A stretch of 64,000 nucleotides of DNA from Patiria pectinifera (taxonomy: Eukaryota > Echinodermata > Asteroidea > Valvatida > Asterinidae), in NCBI GenBank assembly GCA_029964075.1, contig CM057142.1:38008392-38072391 (forward strand). Reading direction: 5' to 3'. Of this stretch, positions 10,941 through 23,148 are shown piece by piece; within the stretch, counting starts at the first letter, position 1; every line of letters begins with the position of its first letter. A program made the translations under genes and the position numbers. Below the pieces are notes generated by a model. That model was not told the DNA's origin and ran no database searches. It saw only the letters and a program-made list of their open reading frames with translations.

Positions 10941-12131
10941 CAAAATAAACATAATCGGAAAGACACACGGATTCACAATTTTGTTTCCCAACCGAATGTC
11001 CGCCCGGAAATGTCCAAACCCAAAATGTTTAGAATATAGCTTTGCAGTTTTGGCTGCCCTCTGCGGTTATCTTGTATATATCTCATCAATTACTCGTATC
11101 TTTGAGATACCAAATGTCATGCTCAGTCCCAATGGCTCGATTAGACTATAGCCCAGATGCACAGTGGATCAAAGATGCTTTTTTTCTTCTTCTTCTTTTG
11201 GGGGAGGGGGGGGGGTATGATTAAAGAATCTGAAATATGCATTATGGGGGCCCTCTATGGAGAGTCGATGTGATAAAAGCGCAGATTATTACAAAAAAAA
11301 AACATGACAGCTATCGATCGTTCAATAGCTTTGACCGAATTTTTGCTCGAAATTACATCACAACTTCTACAGTTGGCTCCCGGATTGGCTGGCGTGCCGG
11401 GTCGCACAATTTGAATTGATATTACACAGATTTATCGGACGTTCATAGTCGTTCATGCATATGTCCCTGCATATGCATGTCTGATTCCCATACTGTTATG
11501 GAAGGGTGGCGGGGGATGGACCCCGCCTTGATAGCCCTAAATCCACTACTCAATGGAAGCTCCCATGCAGCAACGTGGAAATCGATAACTAATTCAATAT
11601 TTTATGACCCGATCCAAACTTTAAATGGTTTTTAAAAAGTACATATTATGCCATTAATGAAGATACATATTGATGTATTGCTCCATAATACTAAACATAT
11701 ACATTGGCGGTGAAACGGTTTTCAATGGGGGCATCTCCAAAATGGGGCACTTGCCCAGTAAAAAGCAGCGGATCCAGCATTTTTGTTAGCACATTCTTGC
11801 TGAAATGTCGACACGTTTTTTTCACCGGACACTTGGCTTCCGTATAATGGGGGCGGGGGGATGCTTGTACCATCCTCCAAAATAGGGGGCATTCTTCAAA
11901 ACAGGCCATTATGCAAACTACGCAGGGTGCATTGTAACGGTTTCGGGGCTTGGTTTTCATATCCCTCGTTCATATCAGAACTCCCTGGCGCCGCGACGAT
12001 AGCCGTGTATACAATACATCGTTTTGACAGAAGTTATATACTCCATATACTATAACCATTCAACACAAGACAGAGATGGGGGGGGGGAGCATGCAAATGA
12101 GACGAGGATGGTTCAGACAAACGCCATTCAT
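10941..12131. other. Intergenic, no gene seen
   Basis: Contains G-runs (11197-11216, 11850-11860). A stretch near 11822-11890 resembles the TTCACCGG...CACTTGGC...CCGT sequence found at 34518-34580 and 45136-45200, so it is probably a diverged copy of that dispersed repeat. No coding frame is supported. Confidence 0.4.
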
Positions 12132-15100
12132 CTATTGAAACATTAAACTGATTACAAGAAAAACTCCACAAACAGAGAATGTGGCCAAAAGCATTGCTGT
12201 ACCCGAGGAACTATCCCCATCTAACGTGGCGATGATACGTACAGGTGCTCCACTCCCATCGATAATTTTCAAAGGGAGTGCATACACCTTAGCCCCTGTG
12301 TTTGGCAGTTTGTCCAGGTTGGCCACGTTCTCGATTCCGTAAATGTCGGCTTCCATTAAGACCCGGTGGGTCATGAACTCTTCATTCTGCCCGCAGTCCA
12401 GGTTCGGCGCATCAATCCCAAGACCAACTATCTTACGATTTTGCACCAACCACGTGGCTGCTTCTGGTCCAACTCCCGGGGAGTGAACCAATGACTCCCC
12501 TTGCTCATCAAGATAGGTGTCGTTACGCGTCGTTCCTTGGTAGGCTAGACGATCCGGGTAGTACGCACCCCAACCAGTGTAGACAAAGAGCAAAGATTCG
12601 TCTGGAATCTTGCCGTGGACCTCCTCCCAGTCTTGGAGATCCTGCGCTGTCATTGCATAATCTCTGTCTATTTGAGCTTTCTCTGAGATGTCAACTCGGA
12701 CGGCCGCGCATATCAGCCTACCGATTGGTATGTCATCAACGCGCATGCGGCCTTTTGCAAAGTGTGCCGGGGCATCGATGTGGGTCCCGATGTGTTCCGG
12801 CAAAGACATGTAGTTATATTCCAACCTGTAAGAATGCGAAGAGTGAGTATAATAAACGGGAGACCGAAAATTATTCCCAGAATTACTGAAATGGTCAAAG
12901 TTGCGGGAAAATTGATGGGCCGAAGAATACATTGTGCACACTGCACAGGATAGAAATTATATCGTATTAAAATAGAACCTATTATTGTTGCCGATAATAT
13001 GGGCCTTTTTATTTGCTAATCAATGAGATGATGTTGCCGCGTCTACATTGCTCACGGTTCTAGCTTCGGGCGCGATATATGCACCATTATATTTTGGTTA
13101 CGCAAGGGCGGATTTCCAGAACACAATTTTTTGGGGCCCAAAAAATGTTTAGTTTCCCCCAAAAGTGGGTCCCAAAAATACGGCTTGGGGCAAGGGCCCC
13201 GAATTTTTTTTGGATTCTAGATGCTCTGTGGTGCGATATGAGGCTTTTTCTGACAACTTTAACCAAATTAGTCCGTGGGACGAGGCCTTTTTTTTCGCCC
13301 GCCACGCAGTCTGGTTCGCCGAATTTTATAAAACTTCACAGACATGTAGATTATGGTGTACCATATCGAAAAAAACTTTGTTTCCCGATCCACGTTTTGT
13401 TTGGGAATGAGAAAATCTGGGATAAAAACGCCGAAAATTCTACATGACAAAAAACATAAGAAACAGCGCCCCCTACTGACACAGTCAGAAACCTTTTCTC
13501 ACGCAATGGCCGTCCGACTCCGAGTTCAAGCGGTCTGACGCGAGTATTTATTATTGTTCTCGCGCTTGAACGGCGGGAACACGACCCACGAACACTGCAC
13601 TCGGAACAGGATCTCACACCATGCACCTATCCGTTGTTGTTTGCAAGAATGATATACCCGGTCCCGTGTCAAGCACAATTAAGACCCGCCCAAACACGGG
13701 CAATGAGTTCTTCTAAGCTTCCTATATTTAGTTTTGTTTTTTTCTCATCGGAATGCAAAAATATCACCGTTACAGTTTTTCCAACATGAACATTTAATGA
13801 TCACATTATAAATTTATGATCGAGCGTTAATATTGTTATGTATTATAGCTTATTTTAGAAACATCGATTTGATGGTTAAACCACAGATCAGAATAATATT
13901 TTGTGAACTCTTATCTCAGGGTAACATGTTTTCAAAAATAATATAAGTGCGTGGCATATGGTGGAGCATCTGAACTTCTGAAACATCTTTAAAAAATGTT
14001 ATGCCTGAAATTAAAAAAAGTAATACAAATTTGATGCAGCCTCCAAAAAGGAAGCGGGTGGGTTATTTGTGGTTTCACGGAATGGACAGAGCAACAACAA
14101 AATAATGAATCGGCTCTTAAAACAATATTTAGAATGATAAAAAACGGTAAAACGGTTTCGGCTGAAACAAATTGCAGTTGTAATGCTGCCACTCACAGCT
14201 TCCAATTAGGGGAATATAAATTTATTTTCTCCTCTTACAAAAAGTTTGCAAACAATTTGATGAGACTTTTGATATGTTATACAACAATTATCTAATCGGC
14301 ATGTAATGTATACATGTGCTAATTTGGCTCGTTTGGTTAGTTGAAAACAAACAAGTAATGCTCATTCAGTATAGTACGGATTGAACAAACTTATGTAATC
14401 TAAACACCATTCTTCTTGTGTGGGTAACAACTGTGCAGGTTTAAATCCCCCCAAATGAATTTAATTAAATTATACAGATTTTCCCGGCTGTTTTATAATG
14501 TTTATCATTCGAATTCACCGTTTCTAATATTTTATTCGTCCATTACCATCGATTTATTGCACTTCCAACGTTTAATTTCGTCTTTTGTGTAATATTCAGG
14601 TAAAGCAAATGCAAGTTTCGTACCCGCGGGGTATCGATTTCGTCTAGTCTTCGCCAAACCTTGTTAGTCAGAAATTAAATTCGTCTAATTGATTTATATA
14701 CGACGAATTCGATTTCTGAATACTTCCATTCTTCAACAGCCTTGACGTATTTGATCTGTAACGATCTTATATGGAACTTGAAAGATGTACCGGTATTATC
14801 TGGCAAGCGCTCATTGCGTGCAAAAAGGTTTCTGACTGTGTCAATAGAGGGCGATGTTTCTTATGTGTTTTTTTTCTCATGCACAATTTTCGGAGTTTTT
14901 ATCCCAGATTTTCTCATTCCCAAACAAACTGTGGATCGGGGAACAAACTTTTTTTTTTTTTTTAGATATGGTACATCATAATCTACATGTCTGGAAAGTT
15001 TCATAAAATTCGGCGGACCAGATCGCGTATCTCGAAAACTAAAGCGTTTTCGGCCTCTCGTCCCACGGACTAAATCTTTTGGAGGAAAAGATGGTGGTGT

Positions 15101-15374
15101 ATGCAGAGCCTGCCTTTATTGCGGCGCTACATTAAAAAAAAATGCATGGCATGGCCCCCGTTGGATCCCCTGGATCCGCCCTTATGGTTACTTACCATGG
15201 AAAATCGTCAGTTGGACCCCGTTTTCCGATGCTAAGCTGGAAGAACCCTACGCTGGGGTAGGCCAGAGTGTTTTCGTCATAACCGTAAGACATGTCTAGA
15301 AATTTTCCCTTCTCGAGGGTCAGGACAGAGGTGACCACACACAATAAGACGAGTACGGAGAATCTACAAGCCAT
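12132..15374 (-). CDS. Cyclase copy C: secreted, probably GPI-anchored cyclase-like hydrolase
   Basis: Exon 1 is 15374-15196 and exon 2 is 12825-12132. The 2.4-kb intron is mostly nested transposons. CCATG|GTAAG joined to CAG|G restores Trp and gives 290 aa. The N-terminal 20 residues are a signal peptide (FSVLVLLCVVTSVLTLEKG). Exon 2 carries the metal motif HIGTHIDAPAH, then DLQDWEEVHGKIPD, VYTGWGAYYPD, HRVLMEADIYGIENVANLD and ALPLKIIDGSGAPVRIIA. The end is a small-residue site (DGDSSSGTA) followed by an uninterrupted hydrophobic tail to the last residues, the usual layout of a GPI-attachment signal. The enzyme is therefore expected on the cell surface. The substrate is not known; kynurenine formamidases and isatin hydrolases are characterised members of the superfamily. 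Confidence 0.87.
13103..15184. mobile_element. hAT-like MITE in the copy C intron, itself interrupted
   Basis: The left end is CAAGGGCGGATTTCCAG and the right end GGATCCGCCCTTA. The flanks are TGGTTACG (13095-13102) and TGGTTACT (15185-15192), a 7 of 8 duplication. The right copy lies 3 bp inside the intron from the copy C splice donor, so the element landed almost on the splice site without destroying it. About 1.8 kb of foreign sequence (about 13270-15074) splits the MITE. Confidence 0.8.
13270..15074. mobile_element. Foldback element with about 240-bp terminal inverted repeats, nested in the MITE
   Basis: The left arm begins TAGTCCGTGGGACGA and the right arm ends TCGTCCCACGGACTA. The arms stay complementary for about 240 bp, through AGAAAATCTGGGATAAAAA and the CAGTCAGAAACCTTTT region. 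The spacer (about 13515-14805) is AT-rich and encodes nothing recognisable. The exact target duplication is not resolved, perhaps AAT. Confidence 0.75.
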
Positions 15375-15612
15375 TTTCGAGGTAGGCCTATACCTGCTCT
15401 GAGTCAGTACGAGACCAAGTGCAGCTATACCTGCAACAGTTACTTTACAGTTACCTAGGTAGCTTTAATGGAATGGGCTGGTCGATTTCCTCTGAGCAGC
15501 AGCAGAAAGCGCGATGACGTACTGCAATGTATCCATGACAACCTAAAAGCGACAGGGCAAGGTTAAGGGTTGCGGGATCCCTGGCTTCGGAATGTGGGAG
15601 TCCTCACAAACT
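15375..15612 (-). promoter_or_regulatory. Conserved 5' flank of copy C
   Basis: Homologous to the flank of copy B, with the CRE-like GATGACGTACTGCAATG block at about 15512-15528. Homology fades near 15612. Confidence 0.4.
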
Positions 15613-15721
15613 AAACACGACTAAGTCTTGTTGAGAGACACATGGATTCGCCATTTTTTCACAACAGAATGTCCGGAAAATTCCGAGCCCAATATCCTAT
15701 ATTAAAGATCCTACGGTCTGA

Positions 15722-15775
15722 TGTCTGTCTGTCTGTCTGTCTGTCTGTCGGTCGGGCGGTCTGTCTGTATGTCTG
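15722..15775. repeat. (CTGT)n microsatellite
   Basis: Runs of CTGT with a CGGT/GGGCGGT interruption. Confidence 0.9.
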
Positions 15776-16741
15776 ATGTATGTGTGTGACGTTATGAGTG
15801 TGAGAGAAGCACAATGCAACGGAGAGACTTTACAGCCCCATGGTTGTATATACATGGTGGTGCAAAAAGAAAAAAACACACTTTTGACAGGAAGTTTAAC
15901 CTAGATACCTAACTTATTTGGGTTTTTTTTAATGTAGTGAAATAGGCCTATAGCTCTTCAACCATACGTGGTGAAAAAAAATATCAAAAAAATCTCAAGA
16001 ATAGAGTTATTTTGCTAATTTGAATACAGGTCACGTGTAAGTCTAGTTGTAGTGTTTTTGTGTGTTTTTTCCCCTTCAAATCAAGCTCCGGAGCTCAGTC
16101 AAGCGGATGGAATAAAGCCGTCCGTGGACAAACAGGTTTGGCACATGAAATGTTTTAATTACCATTATCTAAGAGACAAAGATGCATTTGCAATCCTTTT
16201 GTCGTCAGGTGAGTTTAACGATCAATATTTTATTACCATTAATTTGAATGTTTTAAATATGCTCAGCAAGTATAGGTGAAAAGTAATTGCTGTCAAAAGT
16301 ATAGGTTTCCTTCTTTGTGCACCACTCTGTATGTGCCCCGAGTTCACAGTCCTCTGAAGACACGATTGGCAAGTAAAAACAAGTATTAATGTAGTTTTAT
16401 TTTGCTTTTTGGCAAATCCGTTTCTCTCAGACTTTGAATAGATAAAAGTTTTCAAAATTATCTCTATGGAAACACTCCAAAACGTATCGCTATTTACGAA
16501 AACCATAACGATCGTGTGAATTCGTACGATAAGAATATGCATTTCAAAACGTCTCACTCAATATACGTCAATTGAGGGCGCACTGATCAATTTTTTTTTC
16601 AGATTCACACAGCGCACAACTTAAACGAACTATGAAAGTTCGACGATAAATCTGTCAGGTTTTCGCTCCAAGTCATAGGCGTACCCAGCGGAGGGGGAGG
16701 GGTTAAGGGGTATTAAACCCCGCCCCCAATATTTTGTAAAG

Positions 16742-17192
16742 AATGCCCTTCTCCATTCAGATTTTTGAACACGTATGCAAATGAGGAACAGTCTGGTACC
16801 TGTCTGTGCGTTACATTTGCATCTGTTTTTGTATGCGGTGTCTGGGGGAAAACAGAATCAATTCGTCGCAGCGCGAGCATGGCATGAGTTACGAAAATAC
16901 GGTTTTATTTTAATCAAACTGTTACAATCTTAACAAGACAACATACAGTATCACATTTCATATTAATATGAACAAATTGGAAGGGAAATGAATATTTTAA
17001 AGAAGGCGTGGACGAATGATCGCGAAAACACGTACTATACGTTGTGAATAACAACACCAAGTACACAATATTTATCCATTTCTATAGCCTCTTGCGGTAT
17101 CGAATCAGGATACATGAAGAAAGTTTCCTATCCAGGGCTTACTGTTGGAAACGCGGTTGGAAATAAAGTAAGCACTGGGGACGAGGTTGGGA
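16742..17192. repeat. Dispersed repeat, copy 1
   Basis: Shares ordered blocks with 24463-24875: ACACGTATGCAAAT, CTGTGCGTTAC, AATCAATTCGTCGC, GTTTCCTATCCAGGGCTTAC and ACGAGGTTGG. The 24-kb copy has inverted ends CCAACCTCGTCC and GGACGAGGTTGG, suggesting a DNA element. Confidence 0.65.
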
Positions 17193-18190
17193 TTTTCGCA
17201 CTTCCGGTTTTCAATAGCAGGTGCTCATTGCAAAAGATAGGCTCTCTGTACTTGATGTGTTTCAGGGGATTCGGATATTAAGGGGGATTTATCGCACAAG
17301 ACGATGAAGAAAATGCCTGTCTGTTCAGATGATTGTATCAAGTCACCGACTGGCCGATTCGCCCCAGATTTTTGTTTTCTGTTGTTTTGACAACTTCTTA
17401 AAACCTGCAAACAATTCAAATTGTACGACTCCGCCAAGCCATTTATTCAAATGATCCGAATAAAACTTAAAATGGTTTTACAAAATGGAAAGTTAAAATA
17501 GACCAATAGTTAAAAGAGATATTTGTGTAACTCATACATTGTGTAACCCAGACCGTTACTAGTATGCACATTAAACATCCTCCCACCTTTTCAGACTCGT
17601 GGCTCGCGGGTGTACTAAACTTATTGGAAACGACACAGATTAGCCACAATGTAACAAAAGCAGCTAATTTAATGATGTATATCAAATTCGTAGGTTCTGA
17701 AGCTGTGTGGGCCGCACTTAAAATTGCGTTATCACAATCAGCGTAATGTAACGATGATAAAATGAAATGAATATTAATCAAACATAATCAAAATGTCCCT
17801 GATCAGGTTGACCCGGATTCCGCCCAATACCTTTCAGGGTCGAAAAAGACACTGCGAGTCAACCGTTTCTGTTGATCATTTTTCGAGTCAGTTTGACCCA
17901 GAAAACTTGGCAAAACTATACAGTGTCATTTCGACCAAGAAAAGAGTCCTTTCTTAACTCTTTAGTATTTGGCCAAATAAAACTGGAGTCCGGGTCAAAT
18001 CTCACCAGGCAGGGTTTTTTAGAGTGATGTACTTAGCATGACGTTACCTCTAATAACATTATCAGTGCTCTCGATTTAAGCAGAGCGCATCGATAGCCGT
18101 TTATAGAAGTTACAGCCTATAGTTAGTTGAATACTGTAATCTATTCAAGTCAGAGATGAGGATGGTTCAGACAAACCAATGGCCATTCAT

Positions 18191-19610
18191 CTATTTAAAA
18201 ATCAAACTGATTACAAGAAAAACTCCACAAACAAAGAACGTGGCCAAAAGCATTGCTGCACCCGAAGAACTATCCCCATCTAACATGGCGATGATACGTA
18301 CGGGTGCTCCACTTCCATCGACAATTTTCATTGGAAGTGCATACACCTTAGCCCCTGTGTTTGGCAGTTTGTCCAGGTTGGCCACGTTCTCCAGTGCGTA
18401 GATGTTGGCTCCCAATAGAATCTGATGGCTCGTTACACGAGGGTTCTGTCCATAGTCGAGGTTCGCCGTGTCAATCCCAAGACCGACTATGTTACGATTT
18501 TCTACCAACCACGTAGCGGTTTCTGGATCCAATCCCGGGCTATGTATCAGTGACTCCCCTTGGTCATTCAGAAAGGTATCGTTACGAGTTGTACCAAAGT
18601 AAGTCAGGCGATCCGGGTAGAAAGCGCCCCAACCGGTGTAGACGAAGAGCAAACAGTCGTCTGGGATCTTGCCGTGGACCTCCTCCCAATCTTGTAGATC
18701 CTGGACTGTCATTATGTAATCTCCGTTTACCTTCACCTTCTCGGAAATATCAACTCGGACTGCCGGGCGTATCAATCGACCCAGTGGTATGTCATGAATG
18801 CGCATTTTACCTTCTGCAAAGTGTGCCGGAGCATCGATGTGGGTGCCAATGTGCTCCGGGGTACAAAAGGAGTTATCTTCCAACCTGTATTACAAATAGA
18901 AATAGAAAACAAAATGTCGAGTTAGAATAACAAACAAGCAAACCCATCTCTTCCCAACCCAACTTCAAGCCACTTTGCTTTCATTTATCTTCGCCAGTTC
19001 CAAATATGAAGATGTTACCTGACTTTAAATTCAATATAGAAAAAGAAAACAAAATGTCGAATTAGAAAAAGAAACCAAGCAAATCTCATAGTACTTATTT
19101 GAATCAATTATTAATAGTACAATCGTGTAACAGGGATTTGAAAACTGTTTTATTCAACTTTTTTTAAGACTGTATATGCCTATTGACAAGGCATTGGAAA
19201 TCGCAATTCAAAATTGTAATTGTGGGTCACCAGCATGCAGGCAGCTGCAGGAAGCAACGGCACACGAGCAGATCATTTTCAGAAGAATTTGTACTTATGG
19301 TTTTACTATATTTTGAACAGTTTTAACTATCAAGCCCAGCTGCGGTCATGAACCAGATTTCCAATCCACGGTGATGCAAATTAGGCCTTATCGTGTCGAA
19401 ATGAAATACCCATATACTGCACTTAACTTACCAAGGAAAGACGCCCTTCGGCCCTCGATTACGAACGGTGAGCTGAAAGAATCCATTTCCAGGATAGGCC
19501 AAAGAATTATCGTCGTAACCGAATGTCATGTCAAGAATCTCCCCCTTCTCCAGGGCCACGACAAGGGTGAACATGGACCAAACGACGAGTCCAGTGAATC
19601 GATGAGCCAT
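18191..19610 (-). CDS. Cyclase copy D: secreted, probably GPI-anchored cyclase-like hydrolase
   Basis: Exon 1 is 19610-19432 and exon 2 is 18884-18191. CCTTG|GTAAG joined to CAG|G restores Trp, giving 290 aa. The signal peptide is about residues 1-20 (LVVWSMFTLVVALEKGEIL). Exon 2 has metal motif HIGTHIDAPAH, then the same WEEVHGKIPDD, VYTGWGAFYPD, HQILLGANIYALENVANLD and ALPMKIVDGSGAPVRIIA order as its neighbours. The end DGDSSSGAA followed by a hydrophobic tail fits a GPI signal. It differs from C mainly in the loop around NPRVTSHQ. The frame is intact and the splice sites are canonical. Confidence 0.87.
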
Positions 19611-20370
19611 TTTGGAATATTGTTGCGTTCCCGCAAATTGCTTAGTTTACTTCTGTCCCAACCATAATGCTTGCAGCGATCCTGTGTGCCCTCACACAGC
19701 GCGAAGCTTACCACGAAGTCTTAGACACACGCCCAAGTGTGCAGCACATTGTACAGTACGCAATTGTATAGCGCGCAATGCATGTAGCACTCACTGCTAT
19801 TGAACATGTACCGCCATGGGACATGTACTTAAGACTTAGCCATTTCCCTCCACCTTTCCCCGGAGTCGATGCGAATTCACCTCACACACCTTACCCCTGC
19901 ATCCGACCCACATTGACCCCGAGCATTTAGCGAATGTGGCTCGCTAAAACCTACCCGTTTATTCACCCCTCAGTGACCCCGTACACCCCAGCGAGTGTGT
20001 CCCGCTAACCCACTGGCCGAGACCTACGGTAGCTAGAGGTCAGGTTAAGTCCTTCATCTCATAGTTTTACTCCATAGCATTAGTGTGTAGATTCTACCTA
20101 GTCTAGAGACTGTCTTGTACACAACCCTATATGTACCGAGAAGTTATTCCCTTTCCCTTTTCCTTGAGGATCAGTTCCCCGTAACGCACCCACGAGTGAT
20201 CCTACTTCGCCCGCTAAACACTGCTCTCGGACTTTCTTCCAGTAGAATGTCTAAGTCAGTCGTGTACAAATCTCCCATAGAGAACTTTCCCCATGCCTTT
20301 GTACACGGATGCATTATTCATAACTACCAGAATCCACTGCTCCCATTGGCTAAGACGCGCACCCAATAGT
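19611..20370. other. Upstream region of copy D
   Basis: A diverged direct duplication at about 19912-20015 repeats TGACCCCG...AGCGA...GTG...CGCTAA at roughly 60-bp spacing. A TATA-like CTATATAAAGCGCGC at 20370-20384 reads on the plus strand, away from copy D. No coding sequence is supported. Confidence 0.4.
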
Positions 20371-20519
20371 CTATATAAAGCGCGCAGAAATGATAAATCT
20401 GGTCATTGTTGTACTGGGTTCTCTCCAGTAGATTATTGAGCCGAGCTCTGACCTACACAGAGCTCCCGCACATGATGCATTAGATTGTTGATCTGGGCTC
20501 TGACCCCGACAGAGTTCCT

Positions 20520-22340
20520 GACAAGGGTTTCGATCCAACTCGGACCCAAACCAACTCGGACCCAAGCCAACTCGGACCCATGCCAACTCGGACCCACTAC
20601 CAACTCGGACCCACGCCAACTCGGACCCACTACCAACTCGGACCCACGACCAACTCGGACCCACGACCAACTCGGACCCATGCATGACCAACTCGGACCC
20701 ATCGTTTTCAATCATTCGACATCGTTTTCAATCATGCGGCATTTCATAAAGTTTGTCCACTTCTCATCTGTTTACAGTGATGCTGTTTAGTATAAATTTT
20801 CATTGTAATTGTAAGGAAAATTATCTGTATTGCAGCAGTTACATAACATTTTTGTTGTTGTAAAGCACATTGAAATGCTATTTTGAAATGCGCTTTAAAA
20901 GTGTAATAATAATAATAATAATATTGGACATTTATAAAGCGCAAACATATCCACCGGGAGGTGCTCAAGGCGCTATACATAATTGTATACAAGCAAAACA
21001 GCAGCAAAAATAGGTAAACAAAATCAATATGAATTAATAAACAAACTAAACAAATTAAGGTAAGCAACGGAAGAACAGAAAAACAAAATAAACATAAATG
21101 CAAGGGATTAATTGAAAGCTAACGACATAAGGTGAGTTTTGAGAGCTGTTTTGAAGGACTGGATGGTTTCTGAGGTTTTGATGTGAATAGGTAGCCGATT
21201 CCACAAACGAGGTGCTGCTACAGAGAATGACCTGTCTCCCCAAATACGGTGTGATTTTGGCTCATGTAGTAGATGCTTGTTACTGGATCGGAGAGTGCGG
21301 GAGGGTCTGTAAGTGGAAAGCATGTCCATGATGTATGAGGGGGCTTTGCCATTTAGAGCTTAGTAAACCAACAACATCATTTTATAGATTATCTGAGAGG
21401 AGACTGGTAACCAGTGTAGATTTTTCAGGATTGGGGTGATGTGGGAGTAATTAATTATTTATTATTATTATTTGTTTCCATTAAAACATATTGCGCTTTG
21501 AAAGTTTAACCAATTATTTATTTTCATTAAAACATATTAATTGACATCGCTCACGCCATCTTGCTCAATTTAACAGCAATTTATTTCATTTTTAATCCAA
21601 ACTTCAACGTAACAAAATATACAAATTCAGAACAGATATTCATAGAAAATTTTTTAAAAAGTATGGCATTGATTCCATAAACTCTTTCAAACATAACATT
21701 ATTAACTCAATAAATATAAGTAAACATTATAAGTCAATAAATAAAATAAGTCAGATATAAAAACGAAGTCTGTTCTAATCTCTATTTAAAAAAACACCAC
21801 ATAGGCCTATACACCATTGCATACACTGCAAGAAAAACGAAGGTTCCATATTAAACAAAAAAAGTTAAATCAAAAAAGTATAAAAAGTGAAACAGATTCG
21901 TAAAAAAACCCACAAAATTCAAAGCCACCATGTGAATTAAAAAACATCAAAACGATAAGCGTTTAGCAACAGTATACTGTACGCATCATAAAATACCGCT
22001 CCACACAGCGGCAATAAAAGAAAACAACAAAACTAAAAGCCCCATTCTGCCCAATATAATTGCAGAATATCTTCACTCTATAACAATGTAACATTAAGAT
22101 GACCTATAAATATAATCTCTGAAACTAATGATTGAGACATTGTTGGGTCCGAGTTGGTCATGCTTGGGTCCGAGTTTGTAGTGGGTCCGAGTTTGTAGTG
22201 GGTCCGAGTTTGTAGTGGGTCCGAGTTTGTAGTGGGTCCGAGTTGGTAGTGGGTCCGAGTTGGCATGGGTCCGAGTTGGCGTGGGTCCGAGTTAGCATGG
22301 GTCCGACTTGGTTTGGGTCCGAGTTGACCTGATACCCTGA
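20520..22340. mobile_element. Foldback-like element with inverted 17-bp minisatellites
   Basis: The left arm is a tandem array of a 17-bp unit with core AACTCGGACCCA at about 20537-20706. The right arm is the inverse array, core TGGGTCCGAGTT, at about 22144-22331. Outer ends are weakly inverted (CAAGGGTTTCGATCCAACTC against GAGTTGACCTGATACCCTG), and inner ends share CAATCATT. The interior holds a truncated LINE and AT-rich sequence. No clear target duplication was found. Confidence 0.6.
20905..21446 (-). mobile_element. 5'-truncated non-LTR retrotransposon (CR1/L2-like 3' end)
   Basis: The minus strand encodes the C-terminal end of a LINE reverse-transcriptase ORF: HITPILKNLHWLPV near 21444, ALNGKAPSY, then SRTLRSS, DRSFSVAAPRLWNRLP and FKTALKTHL, ending at 21108. 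An in-frame TAA at 21360-21362 shows decay. The 3' UTR ends in a TTA/ATT microsatellite at about 20909-20922, as in many CR1/L2-type elements. Upstream parts of the ORF are missing. Confidence 0.8.
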
Positions 22341-23148
22341 CGAGTACACGTAGATTATCGAGCTGGCCGCTCACTGGCCATAGACCCATGTCTGTACACA
22401 GATAATCATGTACGCCTTAACTTTACATTGTATATAGTGCGCCCTCTATTGACCTGAGATGTAAATAATCCCGAATAAAGTACTAGTGTGTGTGTAAGAT
22501 ATTTGTATCGTATCTGACTCTTATTTGATATGTCTCTCACCCAAGAGAGACGTTACAATAAACAGGTTTGCAAACATCAACTCACTCAGTCAGTCTCGCT
22601 GTCTTGAGACAAACGCCTGCATTTATGACTGCAATATGGAATCGTAACCTCAGTGCATCATAATAAACCACTCCCGCACTCCCATCGCCAAGGCCATCGT
22701 GGCTTAGAGCTGCGGGCCACGATGGCCTAGGCGAAAGGCTAGCTCTCCCAGGACTTAGTATTTACAGTCCTTGGAAAATTTCAATGCCCACATCGTTTAT
22801 GCTAAATGATTCATGTATTATCATGTGACCTCAGGGGCGTATTCGAAAGCATGCATGCCACTGCCGTGTGATCTGCGACCAGTGTTCTGGTGTTCAGTGC
22901 CCATTACGATTTAAAGGGCGCACACACTGATCGAAGTGAGAATTTCTACGCGAGCTCATAATAACATGAAAAGTGCACCCACAACTACTGAGGGCAGATT
23001 TGATAAAATTGCGGTTGAAAAAAATGGGTCCTTGCCTGAGAAAGTTGAGGGATGCCATTTGCAAAATGGCTGCATGCAGGCATGTACTTATAAGGATTAA
23101 CCCTCAAAGAAGATGCGCGCGCGTGTGACAGTCAATCCGGAGTACAAT
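22341..23148. other. Intergenic, no gene seen
   Basis: Contains AATAAAG and GT-rich stretches around 22475-22500 that could belong to an old LTR or gene end, but no matching partner is present. A GGCCATCGTGG-like inverted pair lies at 22690-22730. No coding frame is supported. Confidence 0.35.

Larger units (their letters stand above)
15613..18190. other. Intergenic between copies C and D
   Basis: Holds a (CTGT)n microsatellite at about 15722-15775 and a dispersed repeat at about 16742-17192 (see separate entry). A short frame at 16052-16200 has a WHMKCF motif but no supporting structure. No gene is supported. Confidence 0.45.

Noticed and set aside
16052-16200. Possible exon with a WHMKCF LIM-like motif and a following GTGAGT
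   Set aside because: Only one Cys-His pair is present, the other zinc ligands are missing and no partner exon was found.
20370-20384. TATA box CTATATAAAGCG
   Set aside because: It faces away from copy D and no plus-strand gene follows. It may be chance or part of the repeat.
20537-20706. Regularly spaced repeats resembling a CRISPR array
   Set aside because: Units are directly abutting 17-bp repeats with no unique spacers, in eukaryotic DNA with an inverted partner array.
20371-20790. Open frames with repeated LGPTTNSDP / GSELVVGPSW peptides
   Set aside because: They are translations of the 17-bp minisatellite in both orientations.
22395-22610. Possible solo LTR with AATAAAG and TGT...ACA ends
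   Set aside because: No second copy, primer-binding site or target duplication could be found.
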